Below, in pieces: positions 12,375 through 21,963 of a stretch of DNA of 64,000 nt (position 1 is the stretch's first letter; every line of letters starts with the position of its first letter). The position numbers and the translations under genes are program-made. The notes beneath the pieces were generated by a model that saw nothing but the letters and a program-made list of their open reading frames with translations, was not told where the DNA came from and made no database searches. Source of the stretch: Colias croceus (lineage: Eukaryota; Arthropoda; Insecta; Lepidoptera; Pieridae); contig NC_059549.1 in the NCBI RefSeq assembly GCF_905220415.1, forward strand, positions 10,726,001 to 10,790,000. The letters run 5' to 3'.

Positions 12375-12558
12375 GAGATTATTTTTCCGTCCCAAATGTC
12401 GGCCAATAATTTCACAATTGAATTAAACCTGTCAGTTTGACGTCAACGACCAGAGAAAATTTTCAAAAAATTATCAGTATAATACCATGTAGGTTGTACC
12501 ACGTGACGTCGAATGGTGCAATTCTATTGGTCGATATTTGGGTCGGAAAAATAATCTC
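12375..12558. mobile_element. MITE with about 40-bp terminal inverted repeats
   Basis: The left end GAGATTATTTTTCCG and the right end CGGAAAAATAATCTC are exact inverted copies. Similarity continues inward through CCCAAAT and the GGCCAATA region for about 40 bases. It lies 3 bp from the hairpin element on its left. Target duplication was not found. It is noncoding. Confidence 0.65.
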
Positions 12559-13066
12559 ATAAAATATACTCTTAAAAAAGTGTACAAGATATTTTTAGAA
12601 ATATATCTAGGTACAGGTATTATTTTTTATTTGTCTTTTTTTTCCGGCTTATTGAAATTGAAGGTCTAATTGTCAATATATAAACCCTTTGCTACGCTTT
12701 CAATTTACTCAGAGAGACGATCAATATCATCATAATTTCTTATTGGAATCTAACTCGACTGAAATTGACTAACTAAATATACGATCATATTATTTACATC
12801 CAATCTTTATTTAGGCCCCAAGCCAGTAATTCAGCCTTCAATAAATAATTCGACTGAAGCCTCTCTAAATGTTTCCTTTGAACCCTTTTAGATTATGTCC
12901 GAATAAGACGCTGATAAAATATTTTGTGGGCTCTTAGAAATTCAAGCTTGATCTAACCATGTCGATATATTTAGGTATAAGTGAAAGAGCTTGGGCGAGC
13001 CCTAATTTGTGTATTCAAAGCTTTAGTCGAACCTTGGTGGAACATATAGTCGCAAAGAATCTTGAA

Positions 13067-13185
13067 TCTATACATATAATAAATCTGTAGAAGGGTCAAT
13101 TCTGTACATTGAAAATATTGAAAAAATAAATAGCAGGGGGTGTTACTGGATCGATACCAAACTCAAATTTGTGATTAAAAAAATT

Positions 13186-13230
<45 letters not shown>

Positions 13231-13395
13231 ATGTTCAGGCATCACGTGAAAAGTAACGGTTCGATTTCGATGAAACTTAGTATAATTATACCTTATTATC
13301 CTGGCCATAAAATAGGATACTTTTTATCCCGGAAAAATACGTAGAAAAAAAAAACTTAATTTTTCCGCGCGGACGGAGTCGCGGGCGGAAGCTAG
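13067..13395 (+). mobile_element. Non-autonomous Helitron-like element with TCTG microsatellite
   Basis: The 329-bp element begins TC at 13067 after A and ends CTAG at 13392-13395 before T. A GC-rich 3' block GCGCGGACGGAGTCGCGGGC precedes the end. It contains about ten TCTG units at 13189-13230. The short minus-strand open frame across the microsatellite (Thr-Asp-Arg-Gln repeats) is an artefact of that repeat. Confidence 0.75.
13189..13230. repeat. (TCTG)n microsatellite
   Basis: About ten uninterrupted tetranucleotide units inside a Helitron-like element. Shorter runs sit at a similar place in related copies at 25042-25267, 35190-35438 and 63068-63299. Confidence 0.9.
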
Positions 13396-14211
13396 TATAA
13401 AATAAAATTTCAATTTCGTTTTCATTTGTGTTAATTTAGGTAAAAAGGGATAGAAATTTCATCTTTAATCTTTGTTATTTTCAGGAAAGTCTTCCTCCTC
13501 TCCTCCTTTAAAATAAAATACCGACTCGTCAGCTTACTTCATAAAAGTGATTTATAATAGGCAATTTTATACATTCTTAATTAAAACGAAAGAGATAAAA
13601 TGGGAGAAGCGGCAAGAGTGAAAGAGACAGCAGTTTTGCGTTTTGTTTCACGAAAAATGGCGCGTATTTCATCATTCCCGGAATTCAGAAAGTTCCTAAT
13701 AGATATTTAGCGTTATTGCTGAGAATACGGGAGTTTTATTCAAAAATATGATTCGGCGCAGCTGTACGAAATTGAATAAAAGTTTGTCTCGTAGGAACTT
13801 TGTAAATAAAGCGGAGTGAGCGCTGCAAGCGTTTCATTTACATACAATGGCTGAGATCAGCTCTTTGGTAATACAAGACGCTCTGCTCTTTACGTTGTTC
13901 ACTTTAAATGTTAAAGCCAATCCTTGGCATACGTTGAGGTCTTTTTAACTAACTGTAGCATCCTTTTGTACAACAAATGCCATTGCGTGCACTTAAAGAA
14001 TTTTTTGACACAATTGACTAATTTAACTTGATTTTTAGTCACATTATTTCTTACGTAAAATATTTTTGAGCGATAGAACAATAGGTCCAAAATTAATACA
14101 CGAACTTATAGACCACATTTTGAAGATTGAAAGTCCTCCTGACTTACTATTTAACTAAATTTAAATATAACTATAATACGGCGTTCCTACTATTTATCTA
14201 GTTCAGGAATT

Positions 14212-14445
14212 TTGCATTCATCCAACACGACACATCAAGAAGCCCTTCCAGTGCGATACATGTCGGCTTACCAGTCACCACTACCCATGCAAAGGGGTTC
14301 GCCAGCAAAATTACACAGTGCAGTAATTAAAAGGAATCCGGACGAAATGAAACTGCAAGCAAAGAATACTTTAATCATATGTCAAAGTAAGCAAAAGCCC
14401 CATATTTGTGTTTCTTGCGGAGGGCGGCGCTCGTCAACGTTTTAA
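14212..14445 (+). other. Open frame with zinc-finger-like fragments, doubtful
   Basis: A 77-codon open frame lies here. In its own frame it includes KPHICVSCG near 14394-14420. In the next frame, 14231-14263 reads HIKKPFQCDTC. Both resemble the linker and CxxC start of a C2H2 zinc finger, but neither is followed by correctly spaced histidines, and the frames differ. This may be a decayed zinc-finger remnant or coincidence. There is no splice or start support. Confidence 0.15.
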
Positions 14446-15149
14446 ACTCTGTTAAAAATAAATTATTTGAAGAGTAATTAAAGCGGACGCGTAAATGCCG
14501 CACAAAGCGAGCAGTGCGGTGGTTAGGGTTGTCACCATGGGAAAAAAGCATAAAAAACGTCATGCATGGATAAAAAGGTACAGAAAGCTTAGACGTTTAC
14601 ACGCTTTCTTTAAATATGCGTACAACGTGATATGAAATAATATGTGAAACTTGTGTTGTCCAATCCATTTTAAAACATTTTATGTAAAGCTTTATGATAA
14701 CTCCTTAGTTAAATGTTAAAATTTGAAAGCGTAAGAACTTACAGACAATTTAATGACACTTTTGAGTAACAGCTTTATGAATTCAATCTTTACAAGACAT
14801 AAAAGTTAATTTACAAATGGTTGACTTGAACAAGTACCTACTCATTAAGCAAAACTTGTGGAACATAATTCGGTTCAAGTGTTAGTCTCAGCTTTAAATA
14901 GATTTTAATGAACTTTAATCGTGCCTTTAGCACTTAGTTGAGACTTGAGAAGAAAACAATTTAATTCACGAGTTTTTATGGCTTTACTAGCTGTGTGCAC
15001 GTGGTTTTGTACATATACGCATAAAGTATCGTTAAAGCCGTTCTAGTATGATGATTAATGATTGATCGTTCTAATGATTTCAAATCGAACAATATTCATA
15101 AAAAAAACAAACAATCAGAAAATTTTTAGTTGTTTTCTTTAATATTTAC

Positions 15150-15222
15150 GTTCAATTATCATACTACAAACTTGCTTTATAAAATGTATTTCCACGCGCA
15201 AAGCCGCTTGCGCTAGTTAGTA
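15150..15222 (+). mobile_element. Possible Helitron-like 3' end remnant
   Basis: GCGCAAAGCCGCTTGCGC can form a stem and is immediately followed by CTAG and T, the pattern of a Helitron terminus. The 5' limit is not identifiable and the match to the other copies is weak. Confidence 0.25.
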
Positions 15223-15630
15223 TAATATAATATGTGTTATTGAATCTCGACAGCCCTACGAGGGCCCACGCATCTAACGATATACGCACTGTATTCAGTA
15301 TATTTTATTCAGGGACCTTTAATATTGACGTTTGAATTAAGTTGCGGTTTAATCTGTATTTTATGTTCGACAAATTGCGTTTCAGATCATGTGAAATGTA
15401 CGGTAAATTGCGTTAACTTTTAATATCTCGTTAGCATACCCTTCCGATTAATTGAATTTTAAGTTATGTTTTATAAGTATGTATGATTTAGAATGCACGA
15501 ATTTCTTTAAATTGCATTATTATTTATTAACGAAAGCTTTGAGTATAATATTAAAATAACTATTCAACCATTGTTAGAAGAATAACGTAATAAATTTGTC
15601 CCATTATTCTGACTCGGATTAATCGACACT

Positions 15631-15814
15631 TAATATGATAAAACCGAAGAGTTTGTTTGTTTAAACGCGCTAATCTCAGGAACTACTGGTCCAATTTGAA
15701 AAATTATTTCGGTGTTAGATAGCCCATTTATCGAGGAAGGCTTTAGGCTAAATATCATTACGCTATGACCAACAGGAGCGGAGCCACGCGGGTGAAACCG
15801 CGGAGAGCAGCTAT
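15631..15814 (+). mobile_element. Helitron-like element, second family, decayed 3' end
   Basis: The body matches 19489-19679 closely: GAAGAGTTTGTTTGTTT, GTTAGATAGCCCATTTATCG, GACCAACAGGAG and GGTGAAACCGCG. The expected terminal CTAG has become CTAT, so the 3' end is mutated. Noncoding. Confidence 0.65.
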
Positions 15815-15929
15815 ATAATAGAAACACAATACAATAAGCAAAACTAAAAAAATATTTAAACAGTTCGAGTATTCAAACGAGTATCTAACCGCGCGTTTTA
15901 GGTCACGGTTGCAAAAAGAATGACCCCTA

Positions 15930-15938
15930 AATAATATC
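15930..15938. repeat. Left target-site duplication of foldback element
   Basis: AATAATATC is repeated exactly at 18018-18026 on the far side of the foldback element. Confidence 0.8.
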
Positions 15939-15952
15939 ATGTCCGTGAACTT

Positions 15953-16724
15953 AGCAGAGCATTTTTAGCAGATCAAAAAAAGAATGTGAGTTCTTATTGC
16001 GTGCAGTTGAGTTCTAGAGTTCCTGATACTTTTTAGAAATAGTTCTGGCGTTTTTACCTGAAAAAACGACATTTGCAAAAATGATCTGCCAACTTCCCGT
16101 AGCAGAGCATTTTTAGCAGATCAAAAAAATAATGTGAGTTCTTATCGCGTGCAGTTGAGTTCTAGAGTTCCTGATACTTTTTAGAAATAGTTCTGGCGTT
16201 TTTACCTGAAAAAACGACATTTGAAAAAATAACTTAGCAGAGCATTTTTAGCGGATCAAAAAAATAATGTGAGTTCTTATCGCGTGCGGTTGAGTTCTAG
16301 AGTTCCTGATACTTTTTAGAAATAGTTCTGGCGTTTTTACCTGAAAAAACGACATTTGAAAAAATGATCTGCCAACTTCCCGTACTAGATAATTTTTAGC
16401 GGATCAAAAAAATAATGTGAGTTCTTATCGCGTGCAGTTGAGTTCTAGAGTTCCTGATACTTTTTAGAAATAGTTCTGGCGTTTTTACCTGAAAAAACGA
16501 CATTTGAAAAAATGATCTGCCAACTTCCCGTAGCAGAGCATTTTTAGCAGATCAAAAAAATAATGTGAGTTCTTATCGCGTGCAGTTGAGTTCTAGAGTT
16601 CCTGATACTTTTTAGAAATAGTTCTGGCGTTTTTACCTGAAAAAACGACATTTGAAAAAATGATCTGCCAACTTCCCGTAGCAGAGCATTTTTAGCGGAT
16701 CAAAAAAATAATGTGAGTTCTTAT
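15953..16724 (+). repeat. Left tandem array of the foldback element
   Basis: Using the word TTGAGTTCTAGAGTT as a phase mark, units lie at 16007, 16155, 16290, 16438 and 16586, giving spacings of 148, 135, 148 and 148. A sixth partial unit begins at 16680 and stops at the centre. Confidence 0.9.
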
Positions 16725-16734
16725 CAGGTAAAAA

Positions 16735-18005
16735 AATCAGGTAAAAACGCCAGAACTATTTCTTAAAAGTATCAGGAACTCTAGAACTCAACTGCACGCG
16801 ATAAGAACTCACATTATTTTTTTGATCTGCTAAAAATGTTCTGCTACGGGAAGTTGGCAGATCATTTTTTCAAATGTCGTTTTTTCAGGTAAAAACGCCA
16901 GAACTATTTCTAAAAAGTATCAGGAACTCTAGAACTCAACTGCACGCGATAAGAACTCACATTATTTTTTTGATCTGCTAAAAATGCTCTGCTACGGGAA
17001 GTTGGCAGATCATTTTTTCAAATGTCGTTTTTTCAGGTAAAAACGCCAGAACTATTTCTAAAAAGTATCAGGAACTCTAGAACTCAACTGCACGCGATAA
17101 GAACTCACATTATTTTTTTGATCCGCTAAAAATTATCTAGTACGGGAAGTTGGCAGATCATTTTTTCAAATGTCGTTTTTTCAGGTAAAAACGCCAGAAC
17201 TATTTCTAAAAAGTATCAGGAACTCTAGATCTCAACTGCACGCGATAAGAACTCACATTATTTTTTTGATCCGCTAAAAATTATCTAGTACGGGAAGTTG
17301 GCAGATCATTTTTTCAAATGTCGTTTTTTCAGGTAAAAACGCCAGAACTATTTCTAAAAAGTATCAGGAACTCTAGAACTCAACTGCACGCGATAAGAAC
17401 TCACATTATTTTTTTGATCTGCTAAAAATGCTCTGCTACGGGAAGTTGGCAGATCATTTTTTCAAATGTCGTTTTTTCAGGTAAATACGCCAGAACTATT
17501 TCTAAAAAGTATCAGGAACTCTAGAACTCAACTGCACGCGATAAGAACTCACATTATATTTTTGATCCGCTAAAAATGCTCTGCTAAGTTATTTTTTCAA
17601 ATGTCGTTTTTTCAGGTAAAAACGCCAGAACTATTTCTAAAAAGTATCAGGAACTCTAGAACTCAACTGCACGCGATAAGAACTCACATTATTTTTTTGA
17701 TCCGCTAAAAATGCTCTGCTAAGTTATTTTTTCAAATGTCGTTTTTTCAGGTAAAAACGCCAGAACTATTTCTAAAAAGTATCAGGAACTCTAGAACTCA
17801 ACTGCACGAGATAAGAACTCACATTATTTTTTTGATCTGCTAAAAATGCTCTGCTACGGGAAGTTGGCAGATCATTTTTTCAAATGTCGTTTTTTCAGGT
17901 AAAAACGCCAGAACTATTTCTAAAAAGTATCAGGAACTCTAGAACTCAACTGCACGCAATAAGAACTCACATTATTTTTTTGATCTGCTAAAAATGCTCT
18001 GCTAA
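16735..18005 (-). repeat. Right tandem array of the foldback element
   Basis: The inverted phase mark lies at 16788, 16936, 17084, 17232, 17380, 17528, 17663, 17798 and 17946. Spacings are five of 148, then 135, 135 and 148. The arm is about 500 bp longer than the left arm. Confidence 0.9.
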
Positions 18006-18017
18006 GTTCACGGACAT

Positions 18018-18026
18018 AATAATATC
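18018..18026. repeat. Right target-site duplication of foldback element
   Basis: This exact copy of AATAATATC abuts the terminal GTTCACGGACAT. Confidence 0.8.
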
Positions 18027-19488
18027 ACTATAAAATGATATTGTCTTTTCGTTCATAATTAAAACTACCAATGCTTTAAAATATCATTACCTTCGCTTGT
18101 TAATTGTACAACAAGCGAAGTTTTCACAAAGAGCTTATGCGGTATGAAGGCTCGTAATTCCGTTCTGCATTTCAGTTATTAAAATGTATCATTTAAATGT
18201 TGCCATGTTTCGGGACGTGTGTGATTAATAGCGAATGTGAATTAAGCTAGGGAAGCGTATATTTCGTGTGTTGTCATTTTGTAGGGGTTCCGTTTGTGGT
18301 ACTATGTTGCTTATATATTGTATCGCTATAGTCTATACCTATATATTTTGATGGAAGTGATTTCGTTTAGGTATGTTCTTTTATTGGCTGACTTGGCTGT
18401 TTAAAATTACAAGTTCTACATTACATAAGATTTCCCTTTCTAAGGTAAAAAAACTGTATTTCTTTTTTCACGTTACACATTGGGAATGCTTTAAAAATTT
18501 ATGTTACAAGATACGTTTTGTGAGCTAATTTTATTAGGATTCATGCTTAATTTTATATAACAACACCTTTAACAAAAAGACTAAAATGAGTCATAAAAAA
18601 TAACTTACCAAAAGTTCTGTATTTTAGGCAAATTGTTTCGAGATAAAAGCTCTCTCGATTTCCGTATAGTTTTAAGCTGTCTCAGATTTGAAAACTTAAG
18701 TGAAATAACGAAAAATACTATCTCTGCACCATTAGTGTGACGTATATCAAAGGAAATGCAAGTTTGCGACAAATTCTCTAGAAGCATCCGCAAGTTTGAC
18801 AAATATTCCGTAAGTTTAGGAAGTGTTTCTGAAAATGCTAGATGACAAATGAGCGGTGCGCATTGCGCTGCCATTTTTTTAAGAGTTGGTGCAATGGATT
18901 ATATGTAGATAGGGGTCAAGGATGGTTGAAAAGATTGATGAGTTTATTGGGAACTTTGATATTGGTTTAGTATCTTGAATTTATCAGGGCCTAATGTCAC
19001 AGAAGTTTAAAGCCCCATAGCTTTTTTAAAATAGGATGCTAAACTTTTGTCACAAATTTTTTATGTCACATTTAGTTATTTTTGTTGTTTAATTATACTA
19101 ATGTAATAATGTTCTTACAAACAAGAAACGTGTGTAAGTATTGATTCCAATGAAACTTTTTGAAAAAGGTTCAAATGACTGTATTTACACTTACAATTTA
19201 CTACAAAAATAGCAAAACGAGAATGTAAAGTGCGCTGGAGAGCTCTCCACTCGGTTCCGCCGAATTTTCAGCACATTTGAGTTAATTGATATTGAAACAC
19301 TTTTGGCCTTGGACCGAGCTATTATAGTGGCCGTTTAATTTTAATGTTTTACCCACATTTACCTGTGTTACATTCGCTTTCATTGCGCGGTTTCGTAACA
19401 TTTGAGGCAGAAACACCAACATGCTAACAGGCGTAAGCAAAACGCATTGTTCTATATTACATTGTGTAGTAGATCAGGTAAATATTCA
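18027..19488. other. AT-rich stretch, nothing recognised
   Basis: No gene or repeat family was identified. The minus-strand open frame at 18605-18874 lacks motifs and codon bias. Confidence 0.4.
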
Positions 19489-19679
19489 TCTATACTAATA
19501 TTATAAAGCTGAAGAGTTTGTTTGTTTGAACGTGCTAATCTCGAGAACTACTGGTCCGATTTGAAAAATTATTTCGGTGTTAGATAGCCCATTTATCGAG
19601 GAAGGTTATAGGCTATATATCATCACGCTACGACCAACAGGAGTGGAGCCACGGGGGTGAAACCGCGAGGCACAACTAG
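19489..19679 (+). mobile_element. Helitron-like element, second family
   Basis: The 191-bp element starts TCTATACTAATATTATAAAG after A and ends CTAG before T. The body contains GTTAGATAGCCCATTTATCG and a terminal GGTGAAACCGCGAGGCAC. Other copies are at 15631-15814, 24792-25026 and, inverted, 50184-50400. It is noncoding and well preserved. Confidence 0.8.
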
Positions 19680-20188
19680 TCTAAATATATATACGATTCA
19701 AATACAAATACATTTCTAAAAGAAGACTAAGACTGAAGTTTAATAAATGTTTAAGTTTGATTAGTGAAATGGAGTATTAATGTAAATAATCTATTATTTC
19801 TAACAAAGAGAAAACATTTATTCAGAGATTAAGTGGAATAAATGTTAAGACAGTACAAAGCAAAATAAGAAAAAGAAAACGTATCTAATTGTTTTATAAA
19901 TTCGACTCAAAGAGCTTCTCAAAGATATCTATTTGGAATAATAAAAATACAAGTTTGTTATTGCCCTGGTAATTGGTATAAAATCTAGCCCGGAGCAAGA
20001 TATTTATCTTTCAGATGGATATATTAGGACGTTTATTACAAGCTGGTAGTTATTTTAAAAATATACCTGAGCAATAAGGCCGTTCCCCGAACCCCGGCAC
20101 TCTAATGAGGGAGTTTCTCATCCTGTTGTATATTGGCTCACTTTGTACGTTATTTTTATCAGGTATATGTATTTGAATTGCCGTGTGC

Positions 20189-20467
20189 TTTTTAACCGAC
20201 TTCAAAAAAAAGGAGGAGGTTATCAATTCGGCCGGTATATTTTTTTTTTTTTTTTATGTATGTACACCGATTACTCCTAGGTTTCTGAACCGATTTACGT
20301 GATTCTTTTTTTGTTCGATGCGGGATGGTGTCGAATTGGTCCCATAAAAATTTTATTCGGATAGGCCCAGTAGTTTTTATTTTATGAGCATTTTTGTCTG
20401 TAGGTATTTGTAAATTTTGCAAGTGCAAGTTTGAAGTCGGTTGTTTTTAACGCAGTTATCACTTGTT
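20189..20467 (+). mobile_element. Inverted-repeat element family P1, copy 1
   Basis: This is one of four copies in the window. The ends carry AACCGACTTCAAA and its inverse TTTGAAGTCGGTT. The body has AATTCGGCCGGTAT followed by a T run, then TGTACACCGATTACTC and GATGCGGGATGGTGTCGAAT. On the right the conserved part extends past the inverted repeat through AACGCAGTTATCACTTGTT. Open frames over it are not real genes. The superfamily is not certain. Confidence 0.7.
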
Positions 20468-20601
20468 CATACTTTTTGTTATTTTATTTTTAAAGTCGCT
20501 ATCACGGTTTAGAGCAATCTTTTGATGACTGAATATGTTTGGGACGTGTTGATTTTAAATTTTAGCATTACTGTTGAAATAAGTAGCTAAAATATGATTA
20601 A

Positions 20602-20775
20602 GAGCTGATTTTTCAATCCCTGGTTAAAAGTTACCCGTCCAATAAAGTATTACACAATAATATTAAAATGTGACCTGTAAACTGTCAATTGCCGGCAATA
20701 AGAATACATTTTGAAATGGTAGTTTCATACGTTATTCGACGAATATGTTTTAACCATGCATTGAAAAATTAGCCC
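20602..20775. mobile_element. MITE flanked by TTAA
   Basis: The 174-bp element is bounded by TTAA at 20598-20601 and 20776-20779. Inverted ends GAGCTGATTTTTCAAT and ATTGAAAAATTAGCCC differ at two positions. The interior word AATAAAGTATTACAC and much else match the copy at 58031-58205. TTAA target choice suggests the piggyBac superfamily, but a TAA-duplicating Harbinger origin cannot be excluded. Confidence 0.7.
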
Positions 20776-21002
20776 TTAATATTTTAAAGAAAAGAGACAA
20801 AAATACTCTTAATGAGATAGTTTTAAAGTTAAAATGTTTTCTTTCTCAGCGATATAGGAACGGGAGAACTTGTAAAGTTCGCTAAAAGGTTTCAAACGAA
20901 ATGCTAATGAATATTAAACTTAACGTGGAAGTGTTATGTAGTTAGTATTCAGTTAACGATTAAGTAATTTGTTATGTGTAGTCTAGACTGTATATATTTT
21001 GT

Positions 21003-21219
21003 AGGGCTCTTGATGTGTTTAGATGGAGAATTCAGAGGTCGTGGGTTCGATTCCCCTACAGGGCAAATATTTGTGTGTTAATATAAGTATTAATTTAAAA
21101 TTATATATGTAATATGTATGTTTATCAGACATCTGGTTTCCATAACACAAGCGAAAGCTTAGTATGGTATTAGATCGTGCCGTGTGTGAAAATTGTCCTG
21201 ACATATTTATTTATTTATA
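21003..21219 (+). mobile_element. tRNA-derived SINE, 5' part degraded
   Basis: A perfect RNA polymerase III B box, GGTTCGATTCC, lies at 21044-21054 inside a tRNA-like context. The body (ATCTGGTTTCCATA, GTGCCGTGTGTG) resembles a SINE common in Lepidoptera, and the copy ends in repeated ATTT units (21203-21218). An A box is not convincing, so the 5' part is likely truncated or mutated. The minus-strand open frame here is not a gene. Confidence 0.7.
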
Positions 21220-21737
21220 TGATAAATGCAATAGGTAGAGTGTTTATTAATATATTGTACTTTATTTAAATAATGCCTTTAGTCATAGATATAAATATTA
21301 TGTTTCCAGCATAAAAAATAGATTACAGTCTATCTATACCTCCATGACAAATGTTATAAAGCTCGGTTGAAACTTCATTCAATCTATATTTACTTTTTAT
21401 TTATATAAAATAAACAATTTTCCTTAATAAGGTATTATTTGAATTTGTAATTTGCTGTTGGCGTTCAAATAATTAATCTTTTGTGTCGTATTGTTTATGC
21501 GCAAATAGGACAATTAGCGTCTTTTGAAAAATCGTAGAACAATTAATTAAACACAAAAGACTTGCACTTGAGTGAAATGCACTCAGCTGTAATTGTTAAT
21601 TATTTTTACACAAATGGGAAATTGTTTTAAGATTATTTTTAATAATTGCTAAGTATTATAGGTTAGATACTATTAGGTTAATATTAAAAAATGAAGAATC
21701 TTTATATATGTACCTACATAAATAATGGTAATTATAA

Positions 21738-21962
21738 TCCTATCCTACAAATATTGTTAAGTTTGAGAGGATATGTTATGGGTGTATGTTTGTTAATCTT
21801 TCACGAAAAACTACTAAACCGATTACAATGAAATTAAGCACACATATAGAGGGTAACTTGGATTAACGCATAGGATAGGTTTTATCCCGGAAATCCCACG
21901 GGAACGGGAATTATGTGGATTTTTCTTTGAAAACGCGGGCGAAGCCGCGGGCGGAAAGCTAG
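21738..21962 (+). mobile_element. Non-autonomous Helitron-like element
   Basis: The 225-bp element begins TC after A and ends CTAG before T. The 3' hairpin GCGGGCGAAGCCGC is perfect and is followed by GGGCGGAAAG. The interior words CATATAGAGGGTAACTTGG and ATAGGTTTTATCCCGGAAAT are shared with 44573-44798. Confidence 0.85.
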
Positions 21963-21963
21963 T

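Larger units (their letters stand above)
15939..18017. mobile_element. Foldback-type transposable element
   Basis: The 2079-bp unit is two opposed tandem arrays with almost no unique centre. The outer ends are exact inverted copies (ATGTCCGTGAACTTAGCAGA at the left) and are flanked by a perfect 9-bp duplication. The repeat unit is 148 bp, with some 135-bp variants that lack the GATCTGCCAACTTCCCGT segment. The left arm has five full units plus a partial one; the right arm has nine. Units are nearly identical. The arrays meet abruptly near 16724-16740. Long subterminal tandem repeats in inverted arms and a 9-bp duplication fit foldback (FB-like) elements; Mutator-like elements also give 9 bp. 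No transposase frame is present, so mobilisation would need a protein supplied elsewhere. Confidence 0.85.

Noticed and set aside
13096..13308. Minus-strand open frame with Thr-Asp-Arg-Gln repeats
   Set aside because: It is the translation of a (TCTG)n microsatellite inside a Helitron-like element.
15939..18017. CRISPR-like array
   Set aside because: The repeats are 148/135 bp and contiguous, with no unique spacers, and are in opposed orientations in a eukaryotic context.
20192..20428. 78-codon minus-strand frame also seen at 26246-26512 and 26626-26907
   Set aside because: The same peptide recurs because the inverted-repeat family P1 recurs. It runs through homopolymer A tracts of varying length and is not a conserved gene.
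21041..21054. Possible tRNA gene from the perfect B box
   Set aside because: There is no acceptor stem pairing or proper A box, and the downstream body and ATTT tail identify a SINE.
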